Assembly (NCBI RefSeq): GCF_025716875.1
Contig: NZ_JAOVZB010000002.1
Coordinates: forward strand, 124,001 to 188,000
Direction of reading: 5' to 3'
DNA length: 64,000 bases
Source of the DNA: Marinomonas sargassi
GTDB lineage: Bacteria > Pseudomonadota > Gammaproteobacteria > Pseudomonadales > Marinomonadaceae
Shown here: one piece after another, positions 24,991 through 34,681 of the stretch
Layout of the letters: every line of letters starts with the position of its first letter
How positions within the stretch are numbered: position 1 is the stretch's first letter
Made by a program: the position numbers and the translations under genes
The notes under the pieces: model-generated
The model's input: the letters and a program-made list of their open reading frames with translations, nothing else
Database searches by the model: none
What the model was told of the DNA's origin: nothing

Positions 24991-25017
24991 TTCTAAGAAT
25001 ACTTAAGCTATTAATCT

Positions 25018-25794
25018 CTATTTAATTTCTGCAGGTATGATTTTATAAAAACCATGATTAAAAGATGTTTGAGGTTTCCACTCTGATGACTTTAGAACAA
25101 CATTTTTAACTCCAAATTTTTCCATCTCTTTGAGTGTATAATAAAAACCTAACACAATAGGTTTTCCGTTAAACTTATCCACATCTACATAGCTTATACC
25201 AAAAAACTTTTTACTAAGATACTGACCCTCTCTAGCTCCAGCTAAAGTGATCATAGGGTCAACCTTCACAAAATCAAAAAAGCCTTTTTCTTCCGCGATA
25301 AAAAACTGTCTACGTCGATCCAATCTTGCTCGAGTTAAAGAAATTTCCTCAGGGTCAATTATGCTATGTCGTGCAATAAACTTGTCTTGTATTTTTTGAA
25401 AGTAGTAATCATCTTGCAAAAATTTAGATAAAGCCCCGCCATTCCAAAAAATATAACTATTAGTATCGAGATATTTTTTATTCCCTGCTGTAAATATATA
25501 GCTAGCACAAGAGTAATAACAATATTCTGCTACCTCTACATCAAGGCCATTTAAGTATACCCATTTCCCCAACCTTATTGACTGATAAAGATCTCCACCA
25601 CTACTTTTTATCCTTAAAAGCTTTGGTTTTTGGGTTGCTTTCTTATACTTAAAAACCACCTCATCTACTTTTTCTTTACTTATTTCCCCTACAAAAACAA
25701 TCCTATCAGAATCGATTAGAACCTCTTCTGAAGCAGAGGCAGTAAAAGAACTAAAAATAACCCCCAACATAAATATTTTTATTATTTTATTCAT
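25018..25794 (-). CDS. Secreted ClpP-fold-like protein (COG3904-like)
   Basis: A 258-residue protein with a cleavable signal peptide (FMLGVIFSSFTASA, cut before SEE). The middle part (LRIKSSGGDLYQSIRLGKWVYLNGLDVEVAEYCYYSC) has the GGD-x5-G pattern and strand order of ClpP/crotonase-fold proteins, as in the predicted periplasmic group COG3904. The Ser in YYSCASYIF sits where the nucleophile would be, but His and Asp partners cannot be assigned. The protein is therefore periplasmic and possibly a peptidase-like or scaffold protein of unknown role. It is a single-gene unit between two copies of the same intergenic repeat. Confidence 0.65.
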   Translation of the reverse strand: MNKIIKIFMLGVIFSSFTASASEEVLIDSDRIVFVGEISKEKVDEVVFKYKKATQKPKLLRIKSSGGDLYQSIRLGKWVYLNGLDVEVAEYCYYSCASYIFTAGNKKYLDTNSYIFWNGGALSKFLQDDYYFQKIQDKFIARHSIIDPEEISLTRARLDRRRQFFIAEEKGFFDFVKVDPMITLAGAREGQYLSKKFFGISYVDVDKFNGKPIVLGFYYTLKEMEKFGVKNVVLKSSEWKPQTSFNHGFYKIIPAEIK

Positions 25795-25839
25795 AACGAA
25801 TCACCATTAAATAAATTTTATTACAACCCGACTTATCAC

Positions 25840-25995
25840 ATTGAAACTTTAAAACACTCTAATACTCAATACTAAAACCTTTCACCAACTACCACCAGCC
25901 AAAAACAAAAAAGCCACTCTGATAAGTGGCTTATGGTGGCTCTAACTTGCTTCAAATTAAGGGACTAAAAATAAATGAATTTTACTCGACCCAAT
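25840..25995. repeat. Long intergenic repeat (copy R4)
   Basis: A homologue of R3: ACTAAAACCTTTCACCAACT, the AAGCCACTCTGATAAGTGGCTT hairpin and TCTAACTTGCTTCAAATTAA. It lies after the Pmp3-family gene on the minus strand, next to its stop codon. Confidence 0.6.
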
Positions 25996-26004
25996 TTATT
26001 AAAA

Positions 26005-26196
26005 TCATTCACCACCTAGGGAATTTTTTATTTTCTGATCTGTTTTATACTGACTTAAGGCATATACTGACCAGATTGCAGCTGGTATCCAACCCACCAA
26101 TGTAATTTGTAATATCAAACAAACAATACCAGCAATTGGTCTTCCTATAGTAAAGAACTGAAGCCAAGGTAAAAATATCGCAAGTATTAGTCTCAT
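26005..26196 (-). CDS. Pmp3/YqaE family small membrane protein
   Basis: A 63-residue protein of the Pmp3/UPF0057 family. It consists of two transmembrane helices (ILAIFLPWLQFFTIGRP and CLILQITLVGWIPAAIWSVYAL) and a short polar tail. GWIPAAIWSVYAL is the family hallmark. Yeast Pmp3 affects membrane potential and salt tolerance; bacterial members are often stress-induced. It is a single-gene unit bordered on its 3' side by repeat R4. Confidence 0.85.
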   Translation of the reverse strand: MRLILAIFLPWLQFFTIGRPIAGIVCLILQITLVGWIPAAIWSVYALSQYKTDQKIKNSLGGE

Positions 26197-26387
26197 TGTA
26201 ATTTCCTTATTAAATAGCTTAAGTATTAATCATACGTTGTAGAAGATACATCGCAAGATCACCATAACTGAACTTAAACACATTTACGTTCATAATTTGA
26301 CATTTTCAAATGGGAATATACGATGATCATCCTCTCCACCATAAGCTATCTTACGTAATTGCTTCTAAAAGCTCTCATACCACTGAC

Positions 26388-26465
26388 CCAAAGCCACTTT
26401 AACAACGGCTTATGATAACTCTAACCTGCTTTGGATAAAGGGGCTGAAAATAGATTAAGTTTACT
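26388..26465. repeat. Intergenic repeat, diverged copy (R5)
   Basis: AAAGCCACTTTAACAACGGCTT, then CTCTAACCTGCTTTGGATAA, with a tail ending TTTACTCCGCCCAAGTTTA. It aligns to the right-hand part of R3 and R4 but the hairpin is imperfect. It lies directly after the HNH-type gene on the minus strand. Confidence 0.5.
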
Positions 26466-26475
26466 CCGCCCAAGT

Positions 26476-27276
26476 TTATTTCATTACACTGACATTTGGA
26501 TCACTTGATTTTTGAACTGACAAATGGAGAACGGGAAACACAGACACCCCTCCAATTTTTTGTTTGTCTATTGCTGCAAAGACAAAAATATCAAGATCAT
26601 GTAGTAATTTTAAATAGTCATCGAGAGCTTTGGCCGCTTTGATCTGCTCTATAGGTTCTAGATCTCTACCAATCTCCCCCCAATCTTTAACATTTTGAAT
26701 AAATTCAGCAACTTCATCTAACTCTTTAGATGTAAAGTTGTCACCATAATCATTGCAAAAAGCATAAGCACTAGTGGCCAAATTAAAAAGTTCCTTTCCA
26801 GTTAAAATTACTGGCAGCTTATCAGGAATTTCATTTTTACTTAGCCCGATTTGAGGTTCAAGCTTCAGCTTTCTTTCAACCTTAGCCTCATGAGTTGCCT
26901 TTATTGCTCTCAATAATTCAGCGGTGTATGTTCCAATCTGGTCATCGATTTGTTTATGATGAACTCGGCAAAGTAGAATCAGGTTGGATACATCATCAAT
27001 CTTACCTGAAGGGAAATCAGAGCTACTCCTAGGGCCATTTTTAGCACCAGAAACAATATGACACTCTTCTCCAACAACTGACTCAGAATCAAAATCGTTA
27101 CTCTCTAGGACTAAGGTATGCCAGCATATAGCACATTTATTTCCTGATTTACCCCAAAGTATTTTGCGATTTTTCTCTGAAATTGGCACATTGCCTCCAT
27201 GTTTTTTAATAGTGCGTATGAGCTTCATTTCTTTTGTCCACAGATCGTTATTTATTCTGTGAACGTCCTTACTCAT
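26476..27276 (-). CDS. HNH endonuclease-domain protein
   Basis: About 266 residues from the ATG at 27276; the next upstream ATG at 27315 adds 13 residues and neither has a good Shine-Dalgarno sequence. An HNH motif occupies roughly residues 35-110: CAICWHTL provides the first Cys pair, VVGEECHIV the catalytic His, NLILLCRVHHKQID the final Asn/His and second Cys. The C-terminal 120 residues are helical and show no known domain. HNH proteins cut DNA and are frequent in restriction and mobile-element systems. The gene is isolated, with no methyltransferase beside it, so the role is open. Confidence 0.8.
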   Translation of the reverse strand: MSKDVHRINNDLWTKEMKLIRTIKKHGGNVPISEKNRKILWGKSGNKCAICWHTLVLESNDFDSESVVGEECHIVSGAKNGPRSSSDFPSGKIDDVSNLILLCRVHHKQIDDQIGTYTAELLRAIKATHEAKVERKLKLEPQIGLSKNEIPDKLPVILTGKELFNLATSAYAFCNDYGDNFTSKELDEVAEFIQNVKDWGEIGRDLEPIEQIKAAKALDDYLKLLHDLDIFVFAAIDKQKIGGVSVFPVLHLSVQKSSDPNVSVMK

Positions 27277-27315
27277 TGATACTAAAGTACTTGAAAAACA
27301 TCGCCAGTACGACAT

Positions 27316-27672
27316 ACATCCAATTAAAAACTAATACTCTCTAGTAAATAATTCGATGCAATCCCGATTGCACGACAGCTCGATAGTCGGGTTACCGTGT
27401 TTGAAAGCCTCTAAAACCACCAAAAATAAACTAAATACCTTACGTTAAATACCGCGTAGGAGATAAACAATACACAAAAAGAAAACGAGGCGTTCAAGGT
27501 CTTAAAGCGAATTTTTGGTTACTTTTTGGGCGCTAGCAAAAAGTTACCCGCCCAGCAGGGCGGAAAAATGCTCCCCAAACAAAGCCCTTCAATGAAACCT
27601 AAAAAACTCTATTAACTACAAAAACAAAAAAACCGCTCATATAGAGCGGTTTATATAACAAAAAAGAAGAAC
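27316..27672. other. Intergenic region with palindromic repeats
   Basis: No gene is seen. It contains a near-palindrome GTTACTTTTTG (27518-27528) / CAAAAAGTTAC (27537-27547) with GGGCGCTAG between, followed at once by a CCGCC/GGCGG hairpin. Such GGGCGCTAGCAAAAAGT sequences look like a dispersed chromosomal repeat. The uxuA terminator is at its right end. Confidence 0.5.
27630..27652. terminator. Intrinsic terminator after uxuA
   Basis: ACCGCTC and GAGCGGT pair with a 5-base loop. On the minus strand the stem is followed by a T-run, 20 bases past the uxuA stop. Confidence 0.85.
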
Positions 27673-28851
27673 CTATTTGGACCCCATCAAACTCTTAAGC
27701 CCAAGCTCCAACCCTCTAACTTCCGCCAAGCCCTTCATTCGCCCCAAAGTCGAATACCCCGGCTTCGCATCTTTCGCGAGGTCATTCAAAATCTGATGCC
27801 CATGATCGGGTCGCATAGGAATAGCACGTCCTTTGCCTTCCCGTTTCTGCTCTTCTTGCAAAATCGCACTTACTACGCCAACCATGTCTACATCCCCTTC
27901 AAGGTGTGCGGCTTCATGGAAACTGCCTGCCACCTCTTCACGTTTTGTAGAACGTAAATGAGTGAAGTAAATGCTGTCGCCAAATTGCTGTATCATATCC
28001 ACTAGGTCATTATCCGCACGTACCCCATAAGACCCAGTACATAAGGTAATACCATTGGCTGGACTCGGTACCGCATCCAGTAACCATTCCACGTCTTCTT
28101 TCACAGAAACAATACGCGGCAAACCAAGAATTGGGCGTGGTGGATCATCAGGATGAACAGCCAATTTTAAACCACCCTGCTCGGCCGACGGTAAAATCGC
28201 CTCCAAAAAGAGCTTCATATTTTGGCGCAATGTGCCTTTGTCTATGTGGTCGTATTCCGCTAACTTGTCACGGAATTGCTCTAGGGTGTAGCTTTCTTCT
28301 GAGCCCGGTAGACCGGCAATAATGTTAGCCACTAAAAGATTCTTTTCGTCTTCTGTGGCATTGTCTAAAAAGGCTTTTGCAGCGGCTTTTTCATCATCAC
28401 TGTAGTCCAACTCAGCCCCTTTGCGCTCTAGAATATAGAGTTCAAAAGCCGCAAAGGCAGTTTGGTCAAAGCGAAGGGCTTTTGAGCCATCTGGTAACTC
28501 ATAAGCAAGGTCGGTACGTGTCCAATCCAACACAGGCATGAAGTTATAACACACAGTATCTATGCCACATTGAGCTAGATTCACCAGCGTTTGTCTGTAG
28601 TTTTCGATGTACTCTAGATAATTACCTGTACGTTTTTTAATGTCTTCATGGACTGGCACACTCTCCACAACAGACCAACGAAGATCGTAGCTTTCAATTA
28701 ACTCTTTACGAGCTTGAATCGCTTCCACTGACCAGACTTGTCCATTGGGAATTTCATGTAGTGCTGTGACCACACCTGTTGCGCCACACTGACGAATGTC
28801 GGTTAAAGTCGTGTCGTCGTTTGGTCCAAACCAACGCCAAGTATGTTCCAT
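27673..28851 (-). CDS. uxuA: Mannonate dehydratase
   Basis: A 392-residue UxuA, which dehydrates D-mannonate to 2-keto-3-deoxygluconate in hexuronate breakdown. The N-terminus [28 protein letters not shown] is the family opening. [32 protein letters not shown] and the HLRSTKRE...[14 protein letters not shown] segments contribute metal and substrate ligands. [12 protein letters not shown] near the end is also diagnostic. The length equals that of E. coli UxuA. It lies three bases downstream of uxuB, so the two form an operon. The UxuR-like gene upstream is divergent. Confidence 0.96.
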   Translation of the reverse strand: MEHTWRWFGPNDDTTLTDIRQCGATGVVTALHEIPNGQVWSVEAIQARKELIESYDLRWSVVESVPVHEDIKKRTGNYLEYIENYRQTLVNLAQCGIDTVCYNFMPVLDWTRTDLAYELPDGSKALRFDQTAFAAFELYILERKGAELDYSDDEKAAAKAFLDNATEDEKNLLVANIIAGLPGSEESYTLEQFRDKLAEYDHIDKGTLRQNMKLFLEAILPSAEQGGLKLAVHPDDPPRPILGLPRIVSVKEDVEWLLDAVPSPANGITLCTGSYGVRADNDLVDMIQQFGDSIYFTHLRSTKREEVAGSFHEAAHLEGDVDMVGVVSAILQEEQKREGKGRAIPMRPDHGHQILNDLAKDAKPGYSTLGRMKGLAEVRGLELGLKSLMGSK

Positions 28852-28853
28852 TG

Positions 28854-30350
28854 TTATTCTCCTGAAGGTAGTACTTTCGTATTCACTAAATTCGTATCTA
28901 CTAAAAACCGATCAAGTGGCAAACAATCTTGAGGGCCTTTTGATAAAAGTGTTTGGTATATATGATGAATTAATTCAGCTAATTCTGGTGTATTTGCCAA
29001 TTGACTGGGAAACACATCCGTTAAGTCTAAAAAGCGACGAACTAGCTGGTGCGTATCTGTTGTTTGATCATGAAGATCTTTTAACGTCGCTGCCATTGGG
29101 TCATCTACGGAATGCGCCTGACCTTGTAAGTTTTCACCACAGCTGTATAACAACCAAGCCGCTAAACCAAGTGCTACGGCGGATACACTCTTACCTTGAT
29201 CAAGCCTTTCTTGTGAGCCATTTAGCCAGCGCTGGGGGATTTTCTGCGAGCCATCTGTGGCAATTTGTGCCAGCTGATGCTGTAAGCTGTCGTTGGCAAA
29301 GCGACTAATGAGGCTCTCTATATAGGTTTCTACATTCACTTCGTCTGGCAAGCTCAATGTTGGAGCGGCTTCTTGCTTCATATAGTCACGAATTAAGCCG
29401 ACCAATTTCTCGTCGGTCACCGCTTGCGCCACGGTTTTATAGTTCGCCGCTAGCCCTACGTAAGCCAATAATGAGTGACTACCATTTAACAAGCGCAGTT
29501 TCATGGTTTCAAATGGGTGGACATCTTTGACCATTTGCACGCCATCCAATTCCCAATCAGGTCGGCCTAGTGGGAAGTTATCTTCCACCACCCATTGGCT
29601 AAAGGCTTCACACATCACAGCATTGGGGTCATAGCAATCAAGTTCAGTTTGTAAACGGGTTAATGATTCATCCGACATGGCGGGTACGATTCGATCGACC
29701 ATGGAACAGGGAAAAGCCACTTCATCTGCTACCCATTGGCCAAAGTCTTTTGAACGGTAAGAGGCTAACTGGCATACCGCTTGGCGCGTTAACTGACCGT
29801 TATTAGGCATGTTATCGCAAGATAAGATGGTAAAGGGTGCTAGGCCTGCGGCTTTACGACGATAGAGTGCCTCCACCAAAATACCCGGTGCTGTTTTCGG
29901 GGTACTTGGGTTGTCTATATCGTGTTTTACATTGCTATCATCAAGACGCAATTTTTTATCTGCCGGTGTTAAGCAGTAGCCCTTCTCTGTCACCGTTAAA
30001 GTCACAATTTTTGTACTTGATGAGATGAGTCGCGCAAACAATGCTTCTTTATCTTCGCCTGCGAATAGAGCCTCTTTTATGGCGCTCACTTCTCGTAAGT
30101 GGGCTTGTTGGCTATCTGTGTACTCAGCAACATGGTATTGGCAATCTTGAGAGGTCAGTAAATCCACCAACTTGTGGTTTGAACGGATATTCACCGCACA
30201 AATCCCCCAGTCTCCCCCATTATGACGATTAAGGTTCTTTTCTATATAGACCGCTTGATGTGCTCGGTGAAATGCCCCTAAGCCGATATGAACGATACCA
30301 GTAGTCACATTCTCTCTTGCATAGATTGAACGGGTGATTGTTTTAATCAC
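28854..30350 (-). CDS. uxuB: Fructuronate reductase (mannitol dehydrogenase family)
   Basis: A 498-residue member of the mannitol dehydrogenase superfamily. The NAD-binding motif [14 protein letters not shown] is at about residues 20-33, and SCDNMPNNG and [14 protein letters not shown] carry the catalytic Lys/Asn region. Its place next to uxuA makes fructuronate reductase (fructuronate to mannonate) the best call over mannitol or tagaturonate enzymes. It is the first gene of the uxuBA operon and starts about 110 bases from the regulator's upstream region. Confidence 0.9.
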   Translation of the reverse strand: MIKTITRSIYARENVTTGIVHIGLGAFHRAHQAVYIEKNLNRHNGGDWGICAVNIRSNHKLVDLLTSQDCQYHVAEYTDSQQAHLREVSAIKEALFAGEDKEALFARLISSSTKIVTLTVTEKGYCLTPADKKLRLDDSNVKHDIDNPSTPKTAPGILVEALYRRKAAGLAPFTILSCDNMPNNGQLTRQAVCQLASYRSKDFGQWVADEVAFPCSMVDRIVPAMSDESLTRLQTELDCYDPNAVMCEAFSQWVVEDNFPLGRPDWELDGVQMVKDVHPFETMKLRLLNGSHSLLAYVGLAANYKTVAQAVTDEKLVGLIRDYMKQEAAPTLSLPDEVNVETYIESLISRFANDSLQHQLAQIATDGSQKIPQRWLNGSQERLDQGKSVSAVALGLAAWLLYSCGENLQGQAHSVDDPMAATLKDLHDQTTDTHQLVRRFLDLTDVFPSQLANTPELAELIHHIYQTLLSKGPQDCLPLDRFLVDTNLVNTKVLPSGE

Positions 30351-30494
30351 AATGATTCCTTAGCTTGCTGAGTTTTAAAAATAGCCACTTAACAACATCA
30401 CTCACTTAGTTCTACCTAGTCAAAATAGCTTTAGATTTAAACAAAAGTGAACTTGATATTTGATTTATGCAGGGTATATTGGGGGAATCGAAAT

Positions 30495-30533
30495 ACAAGG
30501 TCAACCAATTATTAAAAATTGGTCAACCAATTT
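30495..30533. promoter_or_regulatory. UxuR/ExuR-type operator
   Basis: AAATTGGTCAACCAATTT (30516-30533) is an almost perfect 18-base palindrome close to the known UxuR/ExuR consensus AAATTGGTATACCAATTT. A half-matching copy, AAGGTCAACCAATTATT, lies at 30497-30513. The pair is 20-60 bases before the regulator start, in the divergent interval with uxuB, so it can control both. Confidence 0.75.
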
Positions 30534-30555
30534 ACAATACCTCCATGGACAGATA

Positions 30556-31359
30556 ATGATACAAACCTTTCCTCAACCTAAGCGTCAATATCAAGAAATC
30601 GGCATTAAGCTCTATGAGGAGTTTTGCCGAAAAAATTTCCAAGTTGGAGACAAACTCCCCACTGAGCGTGACATAGCTGAGCGCTTTGATATCAGCCGAG
30701 CTGTAGTTCGAGAAGCCCTCATTATGCTAGAGCTTATGGAGCTTATAGAGATTCGCAAAGGCAGCGGTATTTATCTCATAAAGCAATTAGACGAAGAGCA
30801 ACCAGAAGGTGAACTTGCGTCTTCTATTGAAAAAGACGATGTGGGTCCTTTTGAGATGATGCAAGCAAGGCAGCTGTTAGAAAGCCATGTGGCTGAGTTT
30901 GCGGCGACCCAAGCGACTAAGAAAGACATTTTAAAAATGCGTCAGGCATTGGAGCTAGAAAAGCAGAACCTTGAAATGAGCGATCTAAATATAGGAACGT
31001 CTAATCTAAATATGGAAACGCCAAGCCATGATGGAGATAAGCTTTTTCATCTAGCCATTGCCGAGGCCACTCAAAATAGCGTTTTGATAGACCTTGTTGA
31101 AAACCTATGGACACGCCGCGAAAATAGCCCCATGTGGAAGCAGCTGCATACTCACATCACTGACCCAAGTTATAGAAAGCAGTGGCTGGTTGACCATGAG
31201 AATATATTGCTCGCAATACAACAAAAAAAACCTGACCTTGCTCGCCAGTCCATGTGGCGACATTTAGAAAATGTGAAGGATTCACTATTAGCACTCTCAG
31301 AACATCAAGACCCAAACTTTGACGGTTTTTTGTTTAGCAGCAACCCAGTTCAAATATAA
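30556..31359 (+). CDS. GntR/FadR-family regulator, UxuR-like
   Basis: About 267 residues from the ATG at 30556, which has GGACAG upstream; a longer frame from 30460 would cross the operator. The winged helix at the N-terminus (GDKLPTERDIAERFDISRAVVREALIMLELMELIEIRKGSGIYL) and the C-terminal FCD helical domain (LFHLAIAEATQNSVLIDLVENLW, metal-binding His at conserved spots) place it in the FadR subfamily. In the neighbourhood of uxuAB and a TRAP transporter it most likely represses hexuronate genes and senses fructuronate or glucuronate. A 15-residue low-complexity insertion (NLEMSDLNIGTSNLNMET) in the FCD domain is unusual. Confidence 0.88.
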   Translation: MIQTFPQPKRQYQEIGIKLYEEFCRKNFQVGDKLPTERDIAERFDISRAVVREALIMLELMELIEIRKGSGIYLIKQLDEEQPEGELASSIEKDDVGPFEMMQARQLLESHVAEFAATQATKKDILKMRQALELEKQNLEMSDLNIGTSNLNMETPSHDGDKLFHLAIAEATQNSVLIDLVENLWTRRENSPMWKQLHTHITDPSYRKQWLVDHENILLAIQQKKPDLARQSMWRHLENVKDSLLALSEHQDPNFDGFLFSSNPVQI

Positions 31360-31688
31360 ACTTTTATTATCCACTAATACCCAATCTCCCACCTGAATAT
31401 TCAAGCAGCCTCAAAAGTTGGGGCTATACTGACAAGGCAAAAGGTATTTTCCTTACACGTCAAACTATAGTTATTGAAAATAAAAAGAACGAAATAGATA
31501 GCTAAAAAATATCAAAAATCGGCTAAAAACCCTCATATAAGACAAAAGTCTAATAGGATACGAGCCGAATCGTGCAATTATGCGTAGCCTGCTTAGGACT
31601 TTTTAACTATAGTTTTCAGCGTTCGCTTAAGTACTATTGCAATACAAATAGAAAATTTAAACTTTCTAAAATAATAAGGATAAAAATC
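31360..31688. other. Promoter and leader region of the TRAP operon
   Basis: About 330 AT-rich bases. I see no second copy of the UxuR palindrome and no clear terminator. An open frame continuous with dctP from 31572 is not used, since the signal peptide starts at 31689. Confidence 0.4.
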
Positions 31689-32684
31689 ATGACGTTTAAT
31701 AAAAGCATTAAGAAAATTTTCAAAGCTACTCTAGTCGGTGCAGCTTTTGCAGCTATCACCTCAACAGCAACAGCTGAAACATTACGCGGTGCAAGTATGT
31801 TCGATGAGAACCATACTTTTACTAAAACTATGGTTAAGTTCAACGAGCTAGTTGGCCAATACTATAAAGGTGATGTGGAATTCGACTTGCGTCTAAACGG
31901 CGAGTTTGGTGTTGAGAAAGATTACGTTACTTTCCTAAACCAAGGTGTGGCGATTGACTACACTATCCTAGCGCCATCAAACATGGCTCGTTTCGCGCCT
32001 TCAATCCCGCTAATGGATATGCCTTTCTTGTTCCGTGACCTAGATCATTGGAACACTGTATTGTCTAGCGACGTTCTATCTCCTCTAGAAAAAGAACTGT
32101 CTGACAAAGCTGACATCGTAATCGTTGGTTACGCTGGTGGCGGTACTCGTAACCTTATTTCTAGCAAGCGTATTAGTAATATGGACGAGCTTGCTGGTCA
32201 CAAAATGCGTGTAATGGGTGCGCCAATCCAAGCACAAGTATTTAACGCTATCGGTGCAGCACCTTCTGCCATTGCCTACAACGAAGTATACAATGCTATC
32301 CAAACAGGCGTTGTAAACGGACTTGAAAACGAAGCAGCAAGCTTACAGAACTTGAAGTTCTATGAAGTAGCACCTCACGTTACAAAAACATCTCACACTA
32401 TCACAGTTCGCCCACTAGTATTCAGTGGTAAAACTTTCCGTAAACTTCCTGCTGACCTTCAAGCTGCCATCATGAAAGCTGGTAAAGAAGCGGGTGCATA
32501 CGGTCGTGAGCTAGAGTCTCGTGAAGATGGTATCAAGCTTCAACAAATGGCTGATGCTGGTCAAATCAAAGTGGCTGAATTCGCTAACCGCGAAAAACTT
32601 CTAGACATGGTTAAACCTGTTCAAGATAAGTTTGCAGCAAGCATCAATGCTACAGAGTTACTTTCTGCGATCCGCAGCAAATAA
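31689..32684 (+). CDS. dctP: TRAP transporter substrate-binding protein (DctP type)
   Basis: A 331-residue periplasmic binding protein. The signal peptide MTFNKSIKKIFKATLVG...TATA is cut before ETLRG. The start at 31689 has AAGGAT upstream. Conserved DctP features include the YNEVYNAIQTGVVNGLENEAASL segment and KTFRKLPADLQAAIMKAGKEAG. The basic residue in GHKMRVMGAP is the usual carboxylate-binding Arg. Its neighbours (uxuAB, regulator) suggest it binds a hexuronate such as glucuronate or galacturonate. A 74-base gap with a GC-rich stem separates it from dctQ, which allows the binding protein to be over-produced. Confidence 0.92.
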   Translation: MTFNKSIKKIFKATLVGAAFAAITSTATAETLRGASMFDENHTFTKTMVKFNELVGQYYKGDVEFDLRLNGEFGVEKDYVTFLNQGVAIDYTILAPSNMARFAPSIPLMDMPFLFRDLDHWNTVLSSDVLSPLEKELSDKADIVIVGYAGGGTRNLISSKRISNMDELAGHKMRVMGAPIQAQVFNAIGAAPSAIAYNEVYNAIQTGVVNGLENEAASLQNLKFYEVAPHVTKTSHTITVRPLVFSGKTFRKLPADLQAAIMKAGKEAGAYGRELESREDGIKLQQMADAGQIKVAEFANREKLLDMVKPVQDKFAASINATELLSAIRSK

Positions 32685-32758
32685 TAGCGATATAGCTTGT
32701 TCTACTCCCTGTGGTCTATGACTGCAGGGAGGTTTTTATGTAATGGTAAGGTTGTTTT

Positions 32759-33253
32759 ATGATTAAACGCAGTTTGGATTTGCTATGTAATGCATTACGA
32801 GTGTTACTTGGCACTTTAGTAGGCGCTCTCATTATTCCTGTTATCATGCAGGTTCTTGCACGCTACACTGGCATTATCCCTGTATTTCTTTGGACCGAAG
32901 AATTAGCCACATTTATTTTTGTATGGGTGGTGATGGTAGGTTCTATTATTGCAGTTTGGGATGGGATGCATTTCGATGTCCAAGTTATTCCTGAAAGCAG
33001 TAACCCTCTTATTTTATTTTTCCAAAAAGCACTCGTAATGGTCTTAGTTGGCGCATTTGGCGTTATGTTCTTTTGGTACGGCATTGATTACACGGAATTT
33101 GGTAGCAATCAAAACTCAGTGATGATGCAAGCTAACCTAGCTGCAATTCATGTCACTGTTCCTATTGCTGGAAGCTTATGGACTATCTTCTCTCTTTATC
33201 GCCTTGTTGAAGCATTCCAACAATACAGACAATCTAAAAAGGTTACCGTATGA
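32759..33253 (+). CDS. dctQ: TRAP transporter small permease (DctQ type)
   Basis: A 164-residue four-helix membrane protein. The WTEELATFIFVWVVMVGSIIAVWDGMHFDV motif in the second and third helices is diagnostic for DctQ. It pairs with DctM to form the sodium-driven permease. The stop overlaps the dctM start by four bases, so translation is coupled. Confidence 0.92.
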   Translation: MIKRSLDLLCNALRVLLGTLVGALIIPVIMQVLARYTGIIPVFLWTEELATFIFVWVVMVGSIIAVWDGMHFDVQVIPESSNPLILFFQKALVMVLVGAFGVMFFWYGIDYTEFGSNQNSVMMQANLAAIHVTVPIAGSLWTIFSLYRLVEAFQQYRQSKKVTV

Positions 33254-34560
33254 TTCTTTCTACTGGACTCGCCTGCTCATTATTAGTGGGTTGTTTTATT
33301 CTTTTAGTGGTACTACGTGTACCTGTTGCCTTCGCTTTAGGCTTGGCAACCATTCCCGTGGTCTTCCTTGATGTGCGCTTAACGCCCTTCTTAATCATCG
33401 ACCGCATGTTCCAGTCTTATAACTCTTTCATCCTATTGGCCGTGCCTTTCTTTTTGTTAGCCGCCAACTTGATGAACTCGGGCAAGATAACCGACAAACT
33501 CATTGATCTAGCTAAAGTGCTTACTGGTTGGATGCCGGGTGGTCTAGGTCATGTTAATGTTGCCGTTTCTATGTTGTTTGCTGGTATTTCTGGCTCTTCA
33601 ACAGCGGATGCTGCCGGTTGTGGCAAGATTCTTATTCCTTCGATGATTAAAGAAGGTTACGACCGCCGCTTTGCTATCGCTATCACGGCTTGTTCTTCTG
33701 TAATGGGCGTTATCATCCCACCTAGTATCTTGATGATTGTTTGGGGTGGTGTCATGCAGGTTTCAGTGGGTGCCCTATTCTTAGCAGGTGCTGTTCCCGG
33801 CCTAATGATTGGTATCGCTCTTATGGCGACAGTATATGGTTTCGCTAAAGTGTATAACTACCCAATCGCTTTGAAACCAACATGGGGAACTGCTTTTAAA
33901 GCCTTCAAAGGTGCTGCATTAGCTATGCTAACACCGGTATTTGTTATCGTTGGTATCGTTGCTGGTATTGTAACTCCAACGGAAAGTGCCATCATTGCTG
34001 CAGCTTATTCACTTTTCCTAGGTATGGTTGTCTACCGTACAGTAACGGTTCGTGAAGTAGGTACTATCCTTTATGAAACTGGGCGCTTTGCTTCTATTTC
34101 TTTATTTGCCATAGGTACCGCTTCTATCTTTGGCTGGTTGTTGGCTTACTATAATGTGCCACGCTTGATCATTAGCCTTATCACGGAAATGAATTTAAGC
34201 ACCCTTGGCACAGCACTCATCATTGCTTCGCTATTTCTATTCTTTGGTCTATTCATTGATGCGATCCCAACTATCATCATCTTAGGTACGGTATTACTAC
34301 CAGTTGCGATTCAAGCGGATATATCTCCAATTGTCTTTGCTATTATCGGTATTATTTCTTTAGCATTCGGACTGGTGACCCCCCCCTATGGACTCTGTTT
34401 GTTAATTTCAGCTTCTATTGGTGGTATGAATGTCGTAAGCGTATTAAAAACAGTGTTAATTATTTTATTACCAATGTTATTAATCCTCTTCTTGATTATT
34501 CTTTTCCCAGAGATTGCACTATGGCTACCTACTCAATTGATGCCTAACTCATTTAAATAG
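33250..34560 (+). CDS. dctM: TRAP transporter large permease (DctM type)
   Basis: A 436-residue protein with about 12-13 hydrophobic helices. Characteristic DctM segments are GGLGHVNVAVSMLFAGISGSSTADAAG, MGVIIPPSILMIVWG and GIVTPTESAIIAAAYSLFLG. It forms the main transport channel with DctQ, taking up the ligand delivered by DctP. It is the last gene of the operon and ends at a strong terminator shared with the convergent manA-like gene. Confidence 0.94.
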   Translation: MILSTGLACSLLVGCFILLVVLRVPVAFALGLATIPVVFLDVRLTPFLIIDRMFQSYNSFILLAVPFFLLAANLMNSGKITDKLIDLAKVLTGWMPGGLGHVNVAVSMLFAGISGSSTADAAGCGKILIPSMIKEGYDRRFAIAITACSSVMGVIIPPSILMIVWGGVMQVSVGALFLAGAVPGLMIGIALMATVYGFAKVYNYPIALKPTWGTAFKAFKGAALAMLTPVFVIVGIVAGIVTPTESAIIAAAYSLFLGMVVYRTVTVREVGTILYETGRFASISLFAIGTASIFGWLLAYYNVPRLIISLITEMNLSTLGTALIIASLFLFFGLFIDAIPTIIILGTVLLPVAIQADISPIVFAIIGIISLAFGLVTPPYGLCLLISASIGGMNVVSVLKTVLIILLPMLLILFLIILFPEIALWLPTQLMPNSFK

Positions 34561-34603
34561 AATTGAAGTGTATTAATATCTAATCGATATTTATATAAAA
34601 CAA

Positions 34604-34633
34604 AAAAAGGAACTAGATATCTAGTTCCTTTTT
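34604..34633. terminator. Bidirectional terminator
   Basis: A perfect 30-base palindrome, AAAAAGGAACTAGAT with ATCTAGTTCCTTTTT. It separates the converging dctM and manA-type genes and works on both strands. Confidence 0.9.
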
Positions 34634-34681
34634 CTTTGTCTGAAGAATATAAAAAATATTAAATTCTATTCACCAACTATA

